From assembly GCA_033961575.1 (NCBI GenBank), contig CM066738.1, positions 91,337,478 to 91,401,477 of the forward strand: a stretch of DNA of 64,000 nucleotides. Direction: 5' to 3'. A program made the position numbers and the translations under genes. Below are positions 12,376 to 39,144 of the stretch, piece by piece (position 1 is the first letter of the stretch; every line of letters begins with the position of its first letter). This stretch comes from Aselliscus stoliczkanus (Eukaryota > Chordata > Mammalia > Chiroptera > Hipposideridae). The notes below the pieces were generated by a model. It ran no database searches. It was not told where the DNA came from and saw nothing but the letters and a program-made list of their open reading frames with translations.

Positions 12376-13002
12376 GCATTTGGTAAAGACCAGGTTGACT
12401 GAGGAACTGAGGGGAAAACAGGCTCACAGGGACTGATGCTATGAGGCTGGTTGAAATCTAACTGCTTTAAAATTGAGTGGGAAGGAGAGTGGCAAGGAGG
12501 GCTCAGGCAAGCTCTGGGTTTTAAAGCTGTGGCTTGGCAGGCACAGATCAGACGGGGCTAGCCAGTATCTTCCTCTTCGGGCACTGGTGGAGCCTCTCGC
12601 ACTGCCAGGCACAGCAGGGGCATCCCTCCCACAATCCCCTCCTGCCCCGAGGATGCCCACCCTGTAGGGGGGTGGGGGGTTCTCTGGAAGCCCATTAGGA
12701 AGAGGACTGACTGAGTCCTCTAGCCTGGAGAGGTGTCCACTCTCCTGCAACCTGTGCCCTCCAGGTGATACACTAGAAAGTGAGAGCAGGGACCTGTCTC
12801 CAGGATGAACAGCAAGAGAAAGATGAACAAAAGTATCTGTTTGTCCCATAAAATTTCAGACAATTTCTACCTGCAAAGGTCCTTAGACTTCTCTGTTCCC
12901 CCTCCCCTATCATCTCCTTCCCCAGAGAGTTCTAGGTGCCATCACCCAGATCAGAAGGGAATTGAAGCCAGGAATCACCCTTCAGGGACCCCCGCCTCTC
13001 AG
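12376..13002 (-). repeat. Right arm of the inverted duplication
   Basis: Reverse complement of 11154-11781. The inner edge overlaps a small perfect-looking hairpin (tttaccaa, six bases, then tttggtaaa, 12366-12388). The outer edge stops at ctctcag, directly followed by ttatctgct, a 9-mer also found just outside the left arm at 11114-11122. No target-site duplication or poly(A) tail marks it as a retroposon. Confidence 0.95.
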
Positions 13003-13129
13003 TTATCTGCTCCTTGCCCTCCCACCACAGCCCTGCTCCTCGAAGCTCAATACTTCCAGCTCTTCCTCAGGTATATACTTCCTAAAATACAATACATAAA
13101 TGTCTAAGTAAATTTCTAAATACATTCTT

Positions 13130-14480
13130 ACACTGCTCTTTGTTGCTTTTGCAATTTTGATATTGGCCATTTTCTTCTTATTATGGAAGAAACGTCCTTT
13201 AGTGTTCTAATATAGTTTATTAATGTTTGTTTTATTATTAATAATAAATATTGTTCACTGTTGAACCAAGTAGTGCATAACAATTACACTTTTTTGTACA
13301 ACTTTTTCTCTTCCTGGAGGTAACAATTGCCTCATTTTTTTTTTTAGTTGCCTTGATTTCTATGACATTTTTACAAATTATTACCAAATTCTCTATCAAA
13401 TTGTAAAATTCCTTCAAATACAATTTTCATGTAGCCAAATCTATTGGTTATCCTCTTATTTCCATCTCCCCCAGCCATACACTCTCGAAATGCCTACCCT
13501 CCTGCACCCCTTGAGATGGTTGCTGGAGCCCCTGCACAGCCATTTGCTTGGGAAACTCCACCTCTTTGGGGTGTTACCCCCTATTTCTTTGCTCCTCTCT
13601 TTGAGTTTCTTTGAGAAAGGGCTCCAAGAATGTTGATTTCTTGGAGACCCTGCATGTTGGAAAATGGCTTTAATTCTATTCTCTCACTTGATTGATAGTT
13701 TGGTTGGGCATAGAATTCTAGATTGAAAATCTCTTTCCCCACCCACACAGTACCTTGAAGGCAGTTGACTTACTGTTTCCAAGCTTCCAACGTCGCTCTT
13801 GAAAAATCGCATGTGGTTCTGAGTCCTGACCCTTCCTGTAGCCCCTGTTTGCTTTCTCTTTGGAAGGTGTGAGAATCATCTCTTTGGCGCCAACTGTTTG
13901 GACATTCCATAGTCAGATTCCTGTGTCTATTTTGCTGGCACATAGAGGCCCTTTCTATCTAGAAACTCAGGCCTTCAGTTCCAGGAAATATGTATATTTT
14001 TTTCACAATTTCCTCCTTGTTGTTTCCTCTGCTCTTTCTCCTTTGCTAGTCAATGTGGACTCTTTTGACTGGGTCCTTCATTTTTTGTATCTTTTTTCTC
14101 CTGGTTCCCATTGCCTTTCTTTTTTTTTCTTTTTTCTTTCTTTTGTATTGCTTCCTGGGATGTTTCCCCAGTGCTTCTACCAATGCTTCTGTTGAATTTC
14201 AGATTTTGCCTCTTACGTTTTTAATTTCCAAGAGCTCTTTCTCTTTTTCTCATTGCACCTTTTAAAAGAACTGTTGTTTAATGGATCCAACATCTTATTT
14301 CTCTGAGGAGATTAATAATAATGTTTTAAAGTTTATTTTTTCCTGTTTGTTTGCATTACCTCAGCTCCTTTAAGTTTATTTCATTTTTCTTTTTTAAATT
14401 TGGCATAGTTTCTCTCTTTTCACTTTGTAATTTTCCTCAAGAGATTGGTCACCATTGGGCTGTCTGTTCATATTGAAGAA
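13130..14480. repeat. AT-rich, diverged LINE-like sequence
   Basis: Phrases such as 'gtttggttgggcatagaattctagattgaaa' (about 13700) and 'aatttccaagagctctttctctttttct' (about 14224) resemble old L1 fragments. No intact frame. I cannot place exact borders or family. Confidence 0.4.
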
Positions 14481-14506
14481 TAGGTCACTAAAAGCTTCCA
14501 GAAGCC

Positions 14507-14539
14507 TGTGTGTATGTGTGTGTGTGTGTGTGTGTGTGT
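14507..14539 (+). repeat. (TG)n microsatellite
   Basis: Short run of tgtgtatgtgtgtg repeats, about 16 dinucleotides. Confidence 0.85.
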
Positions 14540-15869
14540 AATTTTGAACTTATGGGCCAGCTGGAGACCCAGCCATTGTTATTGGGGTACTCCCAACCGG
14601 AAGTATCTGTAGAGTTCCTTCTGGGGCCAGTTCCCAGCCCTGGGCTGTGGAGGGTGAAGGGAAGGGCCCTTGGGTGATAGTGCTTTCAGAACCAAGTTGC
14701 CGAAGGTGGCAGGGGTTTCCAAAGATCCATGCATAGATGTTCACGTATCCCCACTGTTTCAGCATGGTGCTGCATTCTGCCATCCTCTATTGGAGACTCT
14801 CTGGCTCAGTTTCCACATAAGATGCCAGGGGAAGGGAGGGGAGGGACAGTCAGTGCCCTGCATGGGGAAAGGAGCCCCAGGCAGAACTGCTCCTCATACA
14901 GGCTTGTAATCAGCCTCCCTGTTCTCAGCTCCTCTCTCTCCTGCTTCTACAGTAACCACGGCCTCCAACTGCTGACCCTTCCAGCATGGGTGGCAAGATC
15001 TGTCCCCTCCTTGTTGACTGTCCCTTCGGTAGGCATTCGGTTTCCGATTTCTCAGCTCTGCTAATTCCTCCATCTGCTTTCCATCTTCCAAAAATCTGTC
15101 AACAACTGCCTCCTGCTAATGTCACTTCTCCTGTTCTCTCTGTCTTTGTCTGTTTATCTTCTCTTGATTCCTTTGCTCTCCTTTCAGTGGGGTTTGGGAA
15201 AAAGCAGATATGTGTTAAACCTGCCATGCTTCGCAGGAAGCCTCTGCAAGCCTTCCTGAAATGCTGAGTTCTCTTCCTTGCCTGACTCAAGGACTCCCGT
15301 GCCAAGAGCTGCATCTTTGCTCCTGCAGAATTTGTAAAGCCTGCTGTTGGTCATCAAGGTCAATTTTACTGAGAAAAGTAGTGACTTGATTAAATGCAGG
15401 CTGAACCCAGCTTATAACTAAAAATGGATGCTTTTAAATAAGTTATAACAAATTATTGAATTATTATTTAAATAAAAGTTATTTTGCCTAACTCGTTTTT
15501 TTTTTGTTTTTTGTTTTTTCCTTAAAACTGTATGGAAAATAACTGCTGTTTGTTTTCTCTCTGGAGATGAGGGCTCCCTCTGGGCTGGGTCCTGGTGAGC
15601 CAAGGCTTCGGTGAAGTTCAGAGCTTAGCTAGGCTGGACTCAGGGTTCTCCATGTGGCATCTATTAGAAAAGGTTGTAAGGTCAAATACGTTGGATGGAA
15701 GAAGTCCAAAAGAAAGCCAAACTGCCTCAGGGGTCTTGAAACTCCTTTAACAAGTGTGTTAATTTTTTAAAAAGGATGTTTTTTATCTATTCATTAAAGA
15801 AAGCACCCCTCTCTCCTCCAACACATAAGGTACAGAGCCTTTACTGGGCAGCATTAAAGATGACCATAT

Positions 15870-15978
15870 AGGGCCGGCCGAGTGGCACTGTGGTTAAGCG
15901 CTGGCCTGGGAAGCCAGCGGCCCCGGTTCGGTCCCACATATGAGGGCCAGCGACACTGCCCTCAAAAAAAAAAAAAAA
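15870..15978 (+). mobile_element. Young short tRNA-derived SINE, 10-bp target-site duplication
   Basis: Head gggccggccgagtggcac, A-box-like 'gtggttaagcgctgg', B-box-like 'cggttcggtccca', end 'ggccagcgacactgccctc' and an A-run of about 16. ATGACCATAT at 15860-15869 is repeated exactly at 15979-15988. The uninterrupted tail and perfect duplication indicate recent insertion, about 160 bp before RNF165 coding exon 2. Confidence 0.9.
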
Positions 15979-16135
15979 ATGACCATATGGATATAAAAGT
16001 GATGACGTTGCTACGTTCTAATGAAGGTCTTGAGTTTCACCCGCTGCAGTGTGTCCCCCGGGGAGGTGAGGGGGTCTGTGGAAGAGGCTCAGTGCTGGTA
16101 CTCATGGAGTCTTCCCTCTGTTCTTGCTTGTCCAG

Positions 16136-31604
<15,469 letters not shown>

Positions 31605-31953
31605 GGGAGGAATTAGCCAGTGGATGCCCCATTTTCCTTCACCAGGTCCCCCCACGGCCATAGCCCTTGCAGCCAAACTTTGCCTTCTGAGCCATTTGAC
31701 GTAGAGGAAAAGCCTGCAAGCACATTTTGTGGAAAGAGGAGTTTGTGGTATCAGTGTCTGAGGGAAAGGAGTGGTGGGGGGAGGACCCCCCTCCAGAATG
31801 GTGACTGCCCCCATCCACCTTGCTGCGCGGGAAAGGGAGCCGGCCGTGCCGGAGCAGGGGTGGGAAGGCGGGGCCCACACTGCTGAGAATCTAGGTGTGA
31901 TCCTGAAGGTCCTAGCTGATAGATCGGCCCCTCAATCCTGTCCTTTGAAGGAT

Positions 31954-31961
31954 TGTATATA
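31954..31961 (+). promoter_or_regulatory. Pumilio-type element TGTATATA in RNF165 3' UTR
   Basis: An exact match to the UGUANAUA consensus lies 350 nt after the stop. Pumilio proteins bind this octamer and usually repress or localise neuronal mRNAs, which would fit a neuronal E3 ligase. A single octamer can occur by chance in 6 kb, so this is only a candidate. Confidence 0.35.
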
Positions 31962-32929
31962 TACCTCTCGACCACGTAGAAACCATGTAGGGGTCTCTAG
32001 CTATTTCTGTGGATGGCAGCCGGAGCATGTTAGCTTAAGAAAAATGTTGTGTGTGGTGCTCTAGTCATCTTGTGGTGGACATGTCGCTATTACCGAATTC
32101 GCACCAAATATTTCTCATTGAGTTTCTTGTTTTGGTGCCTGACTGAACCAACCAACGACAGCCCAAATCTTCCCGTCTTTAGGAGAGAAAAGGAAAAAAA
32201 GAAACAAAGGTGAAAAAAAAAAAAAAAGCCAAGTCCTGTTTATGATGAAAAAGGATTTTTTTTTTTCACCCAGGTTGGGAGGCGGGAGTGGGGTTCTTGT
32301 TTTGTTTTTGGTTTTATTTTTTCCTTTGCTTTTGTTTTTCTCATGTTTACAGTGCACGGAGCATGGAAGGGGGCATGTGGGAAAGGGGAGGACTAGAAAA
32401 GCAGCGATGGGGGTCTTAGAGGGGTCTTTGAGGGCCTGAGCGAGGGTGGGGAAGGTAGATTTTGAGTAGGTAGGAGGGGAATTCTGTCTTGAAGGAGAGC
32501 TCTCCAGTTCCACAGCCTGTCTACTTAGCTCCAGCCAACCCCCGCCCCCCCAGGCTCCACAATGAACCAGGGAGGGGCCAGCCTTCAAGGAGAGCTGGCT
32601 CTGGGTTCCTCAGAATCAGGATGTCCTTGCTTATGCCAACTTCTTCCTTTTGGCTGAGCTCATGCCCTGTCACAAAGAGGCAATTTGGCCACTGCCTCCC
32701 TATGCAAAAAATGAACCAGATGATGAAGACAAGACAGCATAGGTGATGAACACTTGGTCTTGGACAAAGTGCTCCCCACTAGCACGCTAGGGCTGAGGGC
32801 AAACACTGTGGACCTTGATCTTCCTTTGGGATGTCATTTCCTGATGGTGTCCCTTGGAGTTGGCCCTGGCCCTGAGACCATGTTGGCTGGGTTTGGGAGG
32901 TGCTGTGTCACTAGCCTCTGGCTCTTTCT

Positions 32930-33070
32930 CTGACTTTTCAATAACCTTGGGCAAGTCCCTTTCTTTCTCTGTGCCTCAGTTTCCTTCTCCTTAGAGTGGG
33001 GAGAAACCCCAGTGCATCCCCATTTCCCCTTCCTCTATGTCACCTGGTTGTTATGAGGATCCATATGATC
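32930..33070 (+). repeat. MIR-like fragment in RNF165 3' UTR
   Basis: 'aataaccttgggcaagtccc', 'tctgtgcctcagtttccttc' and 'ggttgttatgaggatc' preserve the MIR core. It is part of the inferred 3' UTR. Confidence 0.65.
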
Positions 33071-34139
33071 TGCCCAACACATTCATGCTCTCTCCGGAGA
33101 ACCTCCTTGGGGTTTCGGGATGGAGGTGGTGGGAGAGACCAGACCTGGAAATTCCAGGTGACACCACACAGTGTGTCTCTCTGCAGTATCCCACAATTCT
33201 TCTGAACCTCAAACGAGCAGAGAGATGGGAGGACAGAAGAATGGAGATGGGAAAATCCACCGAATTGCACCAGCTCCCCCAAGCCCAGCCAAACTTCCTT
33301 TATCTGGAGGTGGAAAACACCAGCTCTGCTGGAATTCTCTTTCTCCTTTGCCCTTCCCCTCCCCCTCTCCCTCATTTGCACTGCCCTCAAAGCCTCCTCC
33401 TGCCCCAGTCTCAATGCCCTTATTTATAACAATAAGAGGAGACTACGGGGCACAGGATACTTACCACATATATGAAGAAATTCCATAAAGTTAAAGAAAT
33501 CTGAGTTTGCATTGCTGCTACAAAGGGTAAAACCAGGACCAACGGGTAAAACTGACTGGGAGGCAGATTTTGGCTTGAGGTAGAACCTTCTCGCACAACT
33601 GGAGCTGTCAGATGGGGGGATGACAGCTCTGGACCCCTGCCGGCAGAGAATGAGGGAGGTGGCTTCTTGTGGGAGGGTTCCTTGAGGATCTTACTCAGAC
33701 TAAGGCAGTGGTTACTGGGTGCCCACCTACATGGGTGTCCCCCAGTGCACTGGGAGGGACAATAGCAAAGAAGACAATAGCCCCGCCTCAAGGAGCTTAC
33801 AGTCTAGCCAGGAGCTAAGACACAACAATAGTGCAGAAATGGTGAATAGTCTGATTCAGGGTTGACGGCAGTGAGCATGGATGGCATTGTCCTTCTGTTC
33901 AGTGATTCCAGTGTGTGAACAGTGTCTCATGGGCTAAAAGGCTGGAGACCTCACAGTGTGGAAAGTACTTCTGAGTCAGGATTTTGGGGAAAGCTAGTTA
34001 TTAGTTGCCCTGGGGACTGGCTTGCTTTGACCCAGAGGTAGCCAGGATGGTCTAGGGAAGGTCACTCCCCTTTTAGTCTCTTGTTCTTCTCTCCACCGCC
34101 AGTGTGAAAGGCTGGCATGTAGAGGGAGTTTGTGGGGAG

Positions 34140-34320
34140 GCCAGATGGAATGAGAGCTGCCATCCTGGGTCCCAGTCTTGGCTCTTCGTGACAAAGTGGG
34201 TAGACCTAGAATCCTGCCTTCTTCTCTCTGGGCCTCAGTGTCCTCAGCTGTAACACAAGGAGGTTGGATCAGTTGCTTACTAAATTTCCTTCCAACACTC
34301 ACATCCTCTGATCCTTCCTA
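34140..34320 (+). repeat. MIR-like fragment in RNF165 3' UTR
   Basis: 'gtcccagtcttggctcttcg', 'tctgggcctcagtgtcctca', 'aggaggttggatcagttgc' correspond to a diverged MIR. Confidence 0.55.
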
Positions 34321-35639
34321 ACATCAACACATCATTCAAGTCGTTGGAGTTGTGTGCTGACTGAGCTGTTGAAATGACTTTCTGTGGGCACCAACATCTG
34401 TTTCAGAGGCTGAGAGTGGGGCGTGGTCCCCTCCTTCGGATTCTCTGCAGGCTCCCTGAGTGCCCCAGGCTAACTTTAGGCACTGACTTGGGTAGGTGGG
34501 ATTCCCCTGGAGGGGAGAGGTCAGCTGCTGGGGATAGACCCTAAAGCCTCCTTCTCCTGCCCTTTCTGGGGCCCTCTTACCCTACAGGTGGGCACAGGAG
34601 GTGACGTGGACCAAGGCACCTCCCAGCCCCCTTAGCTGGGCAGCCGTCAGGGTAGGAAGAGAGGATAGGGGTCTGTGTTTCTACTCCCTCGAGGCCTCCT
34701 CCCTCATTGTCTGGGAGCCAGGGAAAGGTAGAGATGAGGCAGGCTCAGGCCTCAGCATCTCACACCGACCACCTCCAGGAGGGGAGACCTCCTGTTGCCC
34801 TCCTTCTGCTCAACTCAAGGGACTCAGACCCTTTCCTGACTGAGACGCATGAGTGCCTTCTGGGGCCAGAGCTGCCCCAGGATCAAGTTGGGCCTCCTAG
34901 CCACAGCACAGCCCGGGCCGCAGTGGGTCCACTGAGGATGCCAATCACTGAAACCAACGCCACAAGCCCAGACTGCGCGGGCAGAGGGCAGGGGCACGGA
35001 GCTGCTCCATTTGCCGGAACCCCCTTGGGCCCTGTGCCCTTGCCCACCACCTCTGGCAAGACTCAAGCTCCTCTTCTGCAAATGTTCCCAGCCTCCGTGC
35101 AAGTATTCTTAACTCTTTACGCCTAATGAACAAGCACAGTTTTTTCAATGGTGAGTAAAAAGCACCAGATTTTCTTTTTTTTCCCTGAAGAAATCCCCCA
35201 AGCCCCTCGCCTGTCGGCGGGACACACACTCCCTGAGTGGGGCTGTAGCAACGTCTGTCAGGTCTCCCCCTCGTGTTTCATCTCCTGCGCGCGTAGAGCA
35301 AATGCTAGAGCGATTTCAGCTGATAGAAAAAACAAAAATGAAAAAAAAAAAAACACAAAAAACAAAAACATGGCACGTTGCTAGTTTACAGGGTTTTGTG
35401 AGTTTAAATGCCTTATATTTAACAATCATAATTTATGACTAACTTGTAGATATCGTGGGTTCTTATTTAATTATTTTTATAGTTGTTTTGCATTTTTAAT
35501 TATAATTTATTTATTTAGAAAGGATACTAATTTTTTTTATTACTCCTATTACCTCATTTTGGCGTTGTTTCTGGGAGTGGAATGCTTTGCATGCATTGGT
35601 ACGATGACAAACAACTACGAATACAAAAAAAAAAATTTA

Positions 35640-35645
35640 AATAAA
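35640..35645 (+). terminator. RNF165: Candidate alternative poly(A) signal of RNF165 (AATAAA)
   Basis: AATAAA sits in an AU-rich block and is followed within about 40 nt by a GU-rich stretch (gggtgtgtgattg). Use of this site would shorten the 3' UTR to about 4.05 kb. The signal and downstream element are seen; actual use is inferred. Confidence 0.5.
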
Positions 35646-36084
35646 ATTCCGCGAACTTTATTTCGTCCAAACTATCAGGGTGTGTGATTGCAAGCTGTCC
35701 TACTGTGGTGCTGGCCTCTTTGGATACATTCCATACGAAATGCAAACCTTTGATTCTGTATGCTGTGATCTAGTGAAAAACTCCAATATAGTGACTGTAT
35801 TTAGCACATATATAAATATAATTTGCACTCGTCAGCAGACTGGGGTAATCCTTTCACTTGCTACCCTTGACCCTCCAGCTCCCCCGCCCCCCATCATTAA
35901 CCGGGTTTTCCTTCTTCCCTCACCCTTCCCACAACTTCAGCCTGCCCCGCCTTCATCCTCTGAGGAAGGTCCAGGGTTACTAGAGGTCATTCTCTCCACC
36001 TGGGCTCCACCGCTCTCTGGTTCCAGAATGTTCCCTTCGGACATGACCAGCAGGAGCATCTGAAAGCCAAAAAGCCTGATTTAT

Positions 36085-36240
36085 TAGAATGAGCCCTGGA
36101 CTGGGAGTCAGGAGGCTCCCATTTTCAGACGAGCATTGTTATAAGTGTTCCTGTAATCTTGAGCAAGTCTCTTGCCTCCCTGTGTCTCAGTTTCCTGGGC
36201 TGGGGTAAGGGAGGTGAATTGGAGGGTCTCTAGGGAAAGA
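36085..36240 (+). repeat. MIR-like fragment in RNF165 3' UTR
   Basis: 'gagccctggactgggagtca', 'aatcttgagcaagtctcttg' and 'tgtgtctcagtttcctggg' follow the forward MIR order. Confidence 0.6.
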
Positions 36241-37591
36241 AAAGAGGAGAGGAAGAGAGTGGACTGAGAAATTATCCAACAGATTGGCTCAAAGGAGACA
36301 TCTGGAGGTTTCCTGTCCTTTGCAGCATCCTGTGGGTGACAGGGAGGCAGGCCAGGTGGACACGTCCCCAGACATGGGACATGCATCCTCACAAGGTTTG
36401 GCGGTCCCTTGGAGCGTGAGCTGAGATCCATGTCTTGTTAGCTATGGGGATGGGGTAGGCAGAATATAAGCCCCAAACTATGGTGTTTGGGATTGGCACC
36501 CCATCCTACCTTCTCCCAGAGCCTTTGTTGTTAAGGCATCACCCTTGGCAACAGATTGGGACACATATTTTAGACTCATAGCCTTTCTTCTTTTACTCTC
36601 TCTCTGCCATTGCTCCATGGGAAGAGTGCTAGGGGAGGATCTGGGGAAACAGTGGCCTCAAAGGCTGGCACAGCAGTGAACCCAGATGCTTTTGAGCCAA
36701 AAGGAGAGAGGCGGCCCATGGCTCCAGGAGGAGGCCCTGAGTGGGCCCTGGCCCAGAGTGGGAGGATTACTCCTGTGCTCTCTGCATGTCTGCCTCCTCC
36801 CTCCTCCCTCCTTCCCTTCCTTTCCAGCCCATTCTTCCCTCTTGCCTCTTGACATCACTGCCTTTGCCTGGTGGAGAAGTCCAGCCTCCACATGAGGCCC
36901 CTGGGATGGTGCTGATGGGGGAGGAAGTGGAGGCCCAATTCGCCACATCGCCTGGCCAGGCTCGTAGGCATGGCTGGGCCATGCATGGTCCCTAAGCCCC
37001 ACCTTTGCTCTGGCCAGACGATGGGTCCCATTCCCTGGGCTTCCTGCCTGCTGCCTGCCCAGCTTCCCTTTCTGCCTCCGCTGTGGGGCCTTGTTCTCTT
37101 GCTTTCCCACCGGGGTGTAAGGACCACCACACTGCCAGGCCTGGCAGACACTGCCCCCTTGGCAAGACTCCTGGACAAACATGCCTTATGCTGCTCTGCA
37201 GGGTCAGAGTGGGAAGGGGCCCTCTGCCCTGGCTGGCCTATGCGTCCCCGCCCCCAGCCCCACCCCTAACCCCACCCCTGGCCTTGGCTGTAGCTCATTT
37301 CTCAGCTGTGGAGCCAGCCACTTGGGGCCCTCCAGGGGGTAATTTGGTTGCCCCTGGTAAGTGAAAGGATTATCCTCAGTTTTGATTGTCCTTTTTTGTA
37401 ATCCTCCTGCTGTTCTGTTCTGTTGTGCTGTGCAACATTTTGCTACATAGACTATTTTATAGCAGAAAGCTAGAAGAATATTTATTATGAATATTAAAGC
37501 AATAGTGCATCAATGAAAAGGCGGAGACATTAGGAATTGTGTAAATGCTTAGATTCACTTTTGGTGGATTTTTTGTACTTTATTTATAACT

Positions 37592-37597
37592 AATAAA
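37592..37597 (+). terminator. RNF165: Candidate distal poly(A) signal of RNF165 (AATAAA)
   Basis: AATAAA is preceded by a TGTA-containing U-rich element (ttttttgtactttattt) and followed by cattgcta and a G/U-rich stretch (gtgcagggtgcttatttct). This is a complete mammalian poly(A) arrangement. After it the sequence becomes ordinary intergenic DNA. Confidence 0.6.
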
Positions 37598-38105
37598 AAT
37601 GAACTGCATTGCTAACTACACCTCACTCGTGCAGGGTGCTTATTTCTATGCAGACCCAGGGTGTGTCCAGACAAAGCCACTCACAGACCTGTGTCCAAGA
37701 GCTGAGGTCATAGGTGCAGGTATCTCTTCCCAACCCATTTCCTCCGCCTCCCTCCCAGTCCTTCCTCGCCTTCCTTTCCCCTCCCCCCTTCTTCTTCGTC
37801 CTTCTCTCTTTATTATTTTCTTTTACTTCTTTATCTCTCCAAGAATCTGTTCTATGCTGTAAACCAACCATCTAATTAACCTGCTTCCTAAACTTTAGTT
37901 TAGGGGTCTTAAAGGGAAAGTTCCCATTTTTGATCAATTTTCAAGCATAACCTCTTGTGTTTTGAACAGGAGGGCTCCTCAGGTTCCCTGCAGGGGAGAA
38001 GGAATTTGATTTTTGACAATTGGTGTGTATTTCTTATTCCTGAGCCCAGACTCAGATACCCAGTGTTGTCTAGAATCTGTTCTTAGCGTGTGGGTCAGTG
38101 AACTG

Positions 38106-38328
38106 AAAGATGGCTTTTTTCATAAACTATAAATAGAACCTATGTTAATGAATTCTATTTATATATTTTTTAATTTTTTTTTTAATTGTGGAACAGTGTG
38201 TTTTTCCAGTACCCATCAGCTCCAAATCAAATAGTTGTTTCATCTAGTTGTGGAGGGGATGGGGGTCGAACTGGCAACCTTGGTGTTATGAACACTGTGC
38301 TCTAACCAACTAGGCTAACTGTCCGCCC
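38106..38328 (-). mobile_element. tRNA-derived SINE (VES/MEG-like), minus strand
   Basis: The minus strand reads ggggcggacagttagccta, 'gttggttagagcac', B box 'gccagttcgaccccca', 'ctccacaactagatgaaac', 'gatttggagctgatgggtac' and an A/T-rich tail. CAGTGAACTG occurs at 38096-38105 and 38329-38338, a candidate target-site duplication. It implies about 60 bp of non-SINE sequence beyond the first A-tract. The 'ctagttggttagagcac' head is of the type seen in bat SINEs. Confidence 0.75.
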
Positions 38329-38639
38329 CAGTGAACTGTAAATAAAAAGTGATAGGCTTCATTTTTAGGGCAGTTTTAGGTTTACAGAAAAATGAGCAGA
38401 AAGTACAGAGTTCCCTTAGACATTCTGGCCACTAGAACCCAGTTTCTCTATTATTTGGATCTTGCCTTAGTGGGGTACGTTGTTAAAATGGACGAGCCAG
38501 TATCGATACATTATCATTGACTGAAGTCCATAGTTTACATTACATTAATGAATATTTAAATCCCCAGTTCTTGCTCAAGTGAGATGACCCAAAATCCTGT
38601 CTGTAGCTTTCCACGTATTTCCATCTATGTCTTTTGATC

Positions 38640-38785
38640 CGTGAACCAGGGCTCCTCAGTCCTGGGCCCACCACTAACCAGCGTGTAGATGTGGGAAAGA
38701 AACTGCCCTTCCCTGATGTGCCAACTGTAAAAATGTGGATGGTGGACTAGGTTCCTTCCAGTTTCTACATTCCACAGGTCTCTAT
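38640..38785 (+). repeat. MIR-like fragment
   Basis: 'ccaccactaaccagcgtgta', 'ccaactgtaaaaatgtggat' and 'ggactaggttccttccagtt' match a diverged forward MIR. Confidence 0.5.
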
Positions 38786-39144
38786 TTATAGACCCTACCT
38801 CCCTCTATTATCCTTGTCTATTTAATTACTGTTTACACGATGGAGTTTCCCCTAGAAGCAAAGGCCTGAACTACTTTTGGGGCTGGGGGAAGAGTTTTCT
38901 TTCCTTGCATTTCGTGTCTGTCCCCCCTCTCCCCACCCACACCCACACCCACACACATACATGGGCAAATGTGCAGCCTTCCTAACCTCCACCCCTCCCC
39001 CACCTCCCTATTGCAGTGCCCAGGAGGAAACGGACTTCTCCGAAAACATCCAGACTCACGCTCTGTGTGGGCCTGTGTGGGTCGGTGATTCCCACTCACC
39101 ACAACGATCCCCCAGGCGGTTAGGAAGGAGCAAAATCTATCTGT

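Larger units (their letters stand above)
1..16135 (+). other. RNF165: RNF165 intron upstream of coding exon 2 (3' portion)
   Basis: No coding exon is supported here; open frames are short, have no recognisable domain, or arise from microsatellites. The stretch carries a CA repeat at 44-62, MIR and L2 remnants, a GAA tract, a GA tract, minus-strand SINEs near 4.8-5.7 kb, the large inverted duplication at 11.15-13.0 kb, and a young SINE at 15870. Sequence at 6.1-8.1 kb and 9.1-11.1 kb appears mostly unique and GC-moderate with no feature I can name. 13.1-14.5 kb is AT-rich and LINE-like. Confidence 0.85.
31605..37615 (+). other. RNF165: RNF165 3' untranslated region (inferred extent)
   Basis: About 6 kb from the stop to the first strong poly(A) site with a canonical downstream element. 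It contains AU-rich blocks (especially 35400-35830), a consensus Pumilio-type octamer TGTATATA at 31954-31961, MIR-like fragments near 32930, 34140 and 36085, and A-rich runs around 35338-35370. No coding sequence is supported. The extent is inferred from signals; a long 3' UTR agrees with what I recall of this gene, but transcripts are needed to prove the end. Confidence 0.6.

Noticed and set aside
12439..12849. 136-codon minus-strand frame, also seen at 11307-11718 on the plus strand
   Set aside because: It is the same DNA read from the two arms of the inverted duplication. No splice signals, domain or codon bias; the one-base C-run difference already changes the frame between copies.
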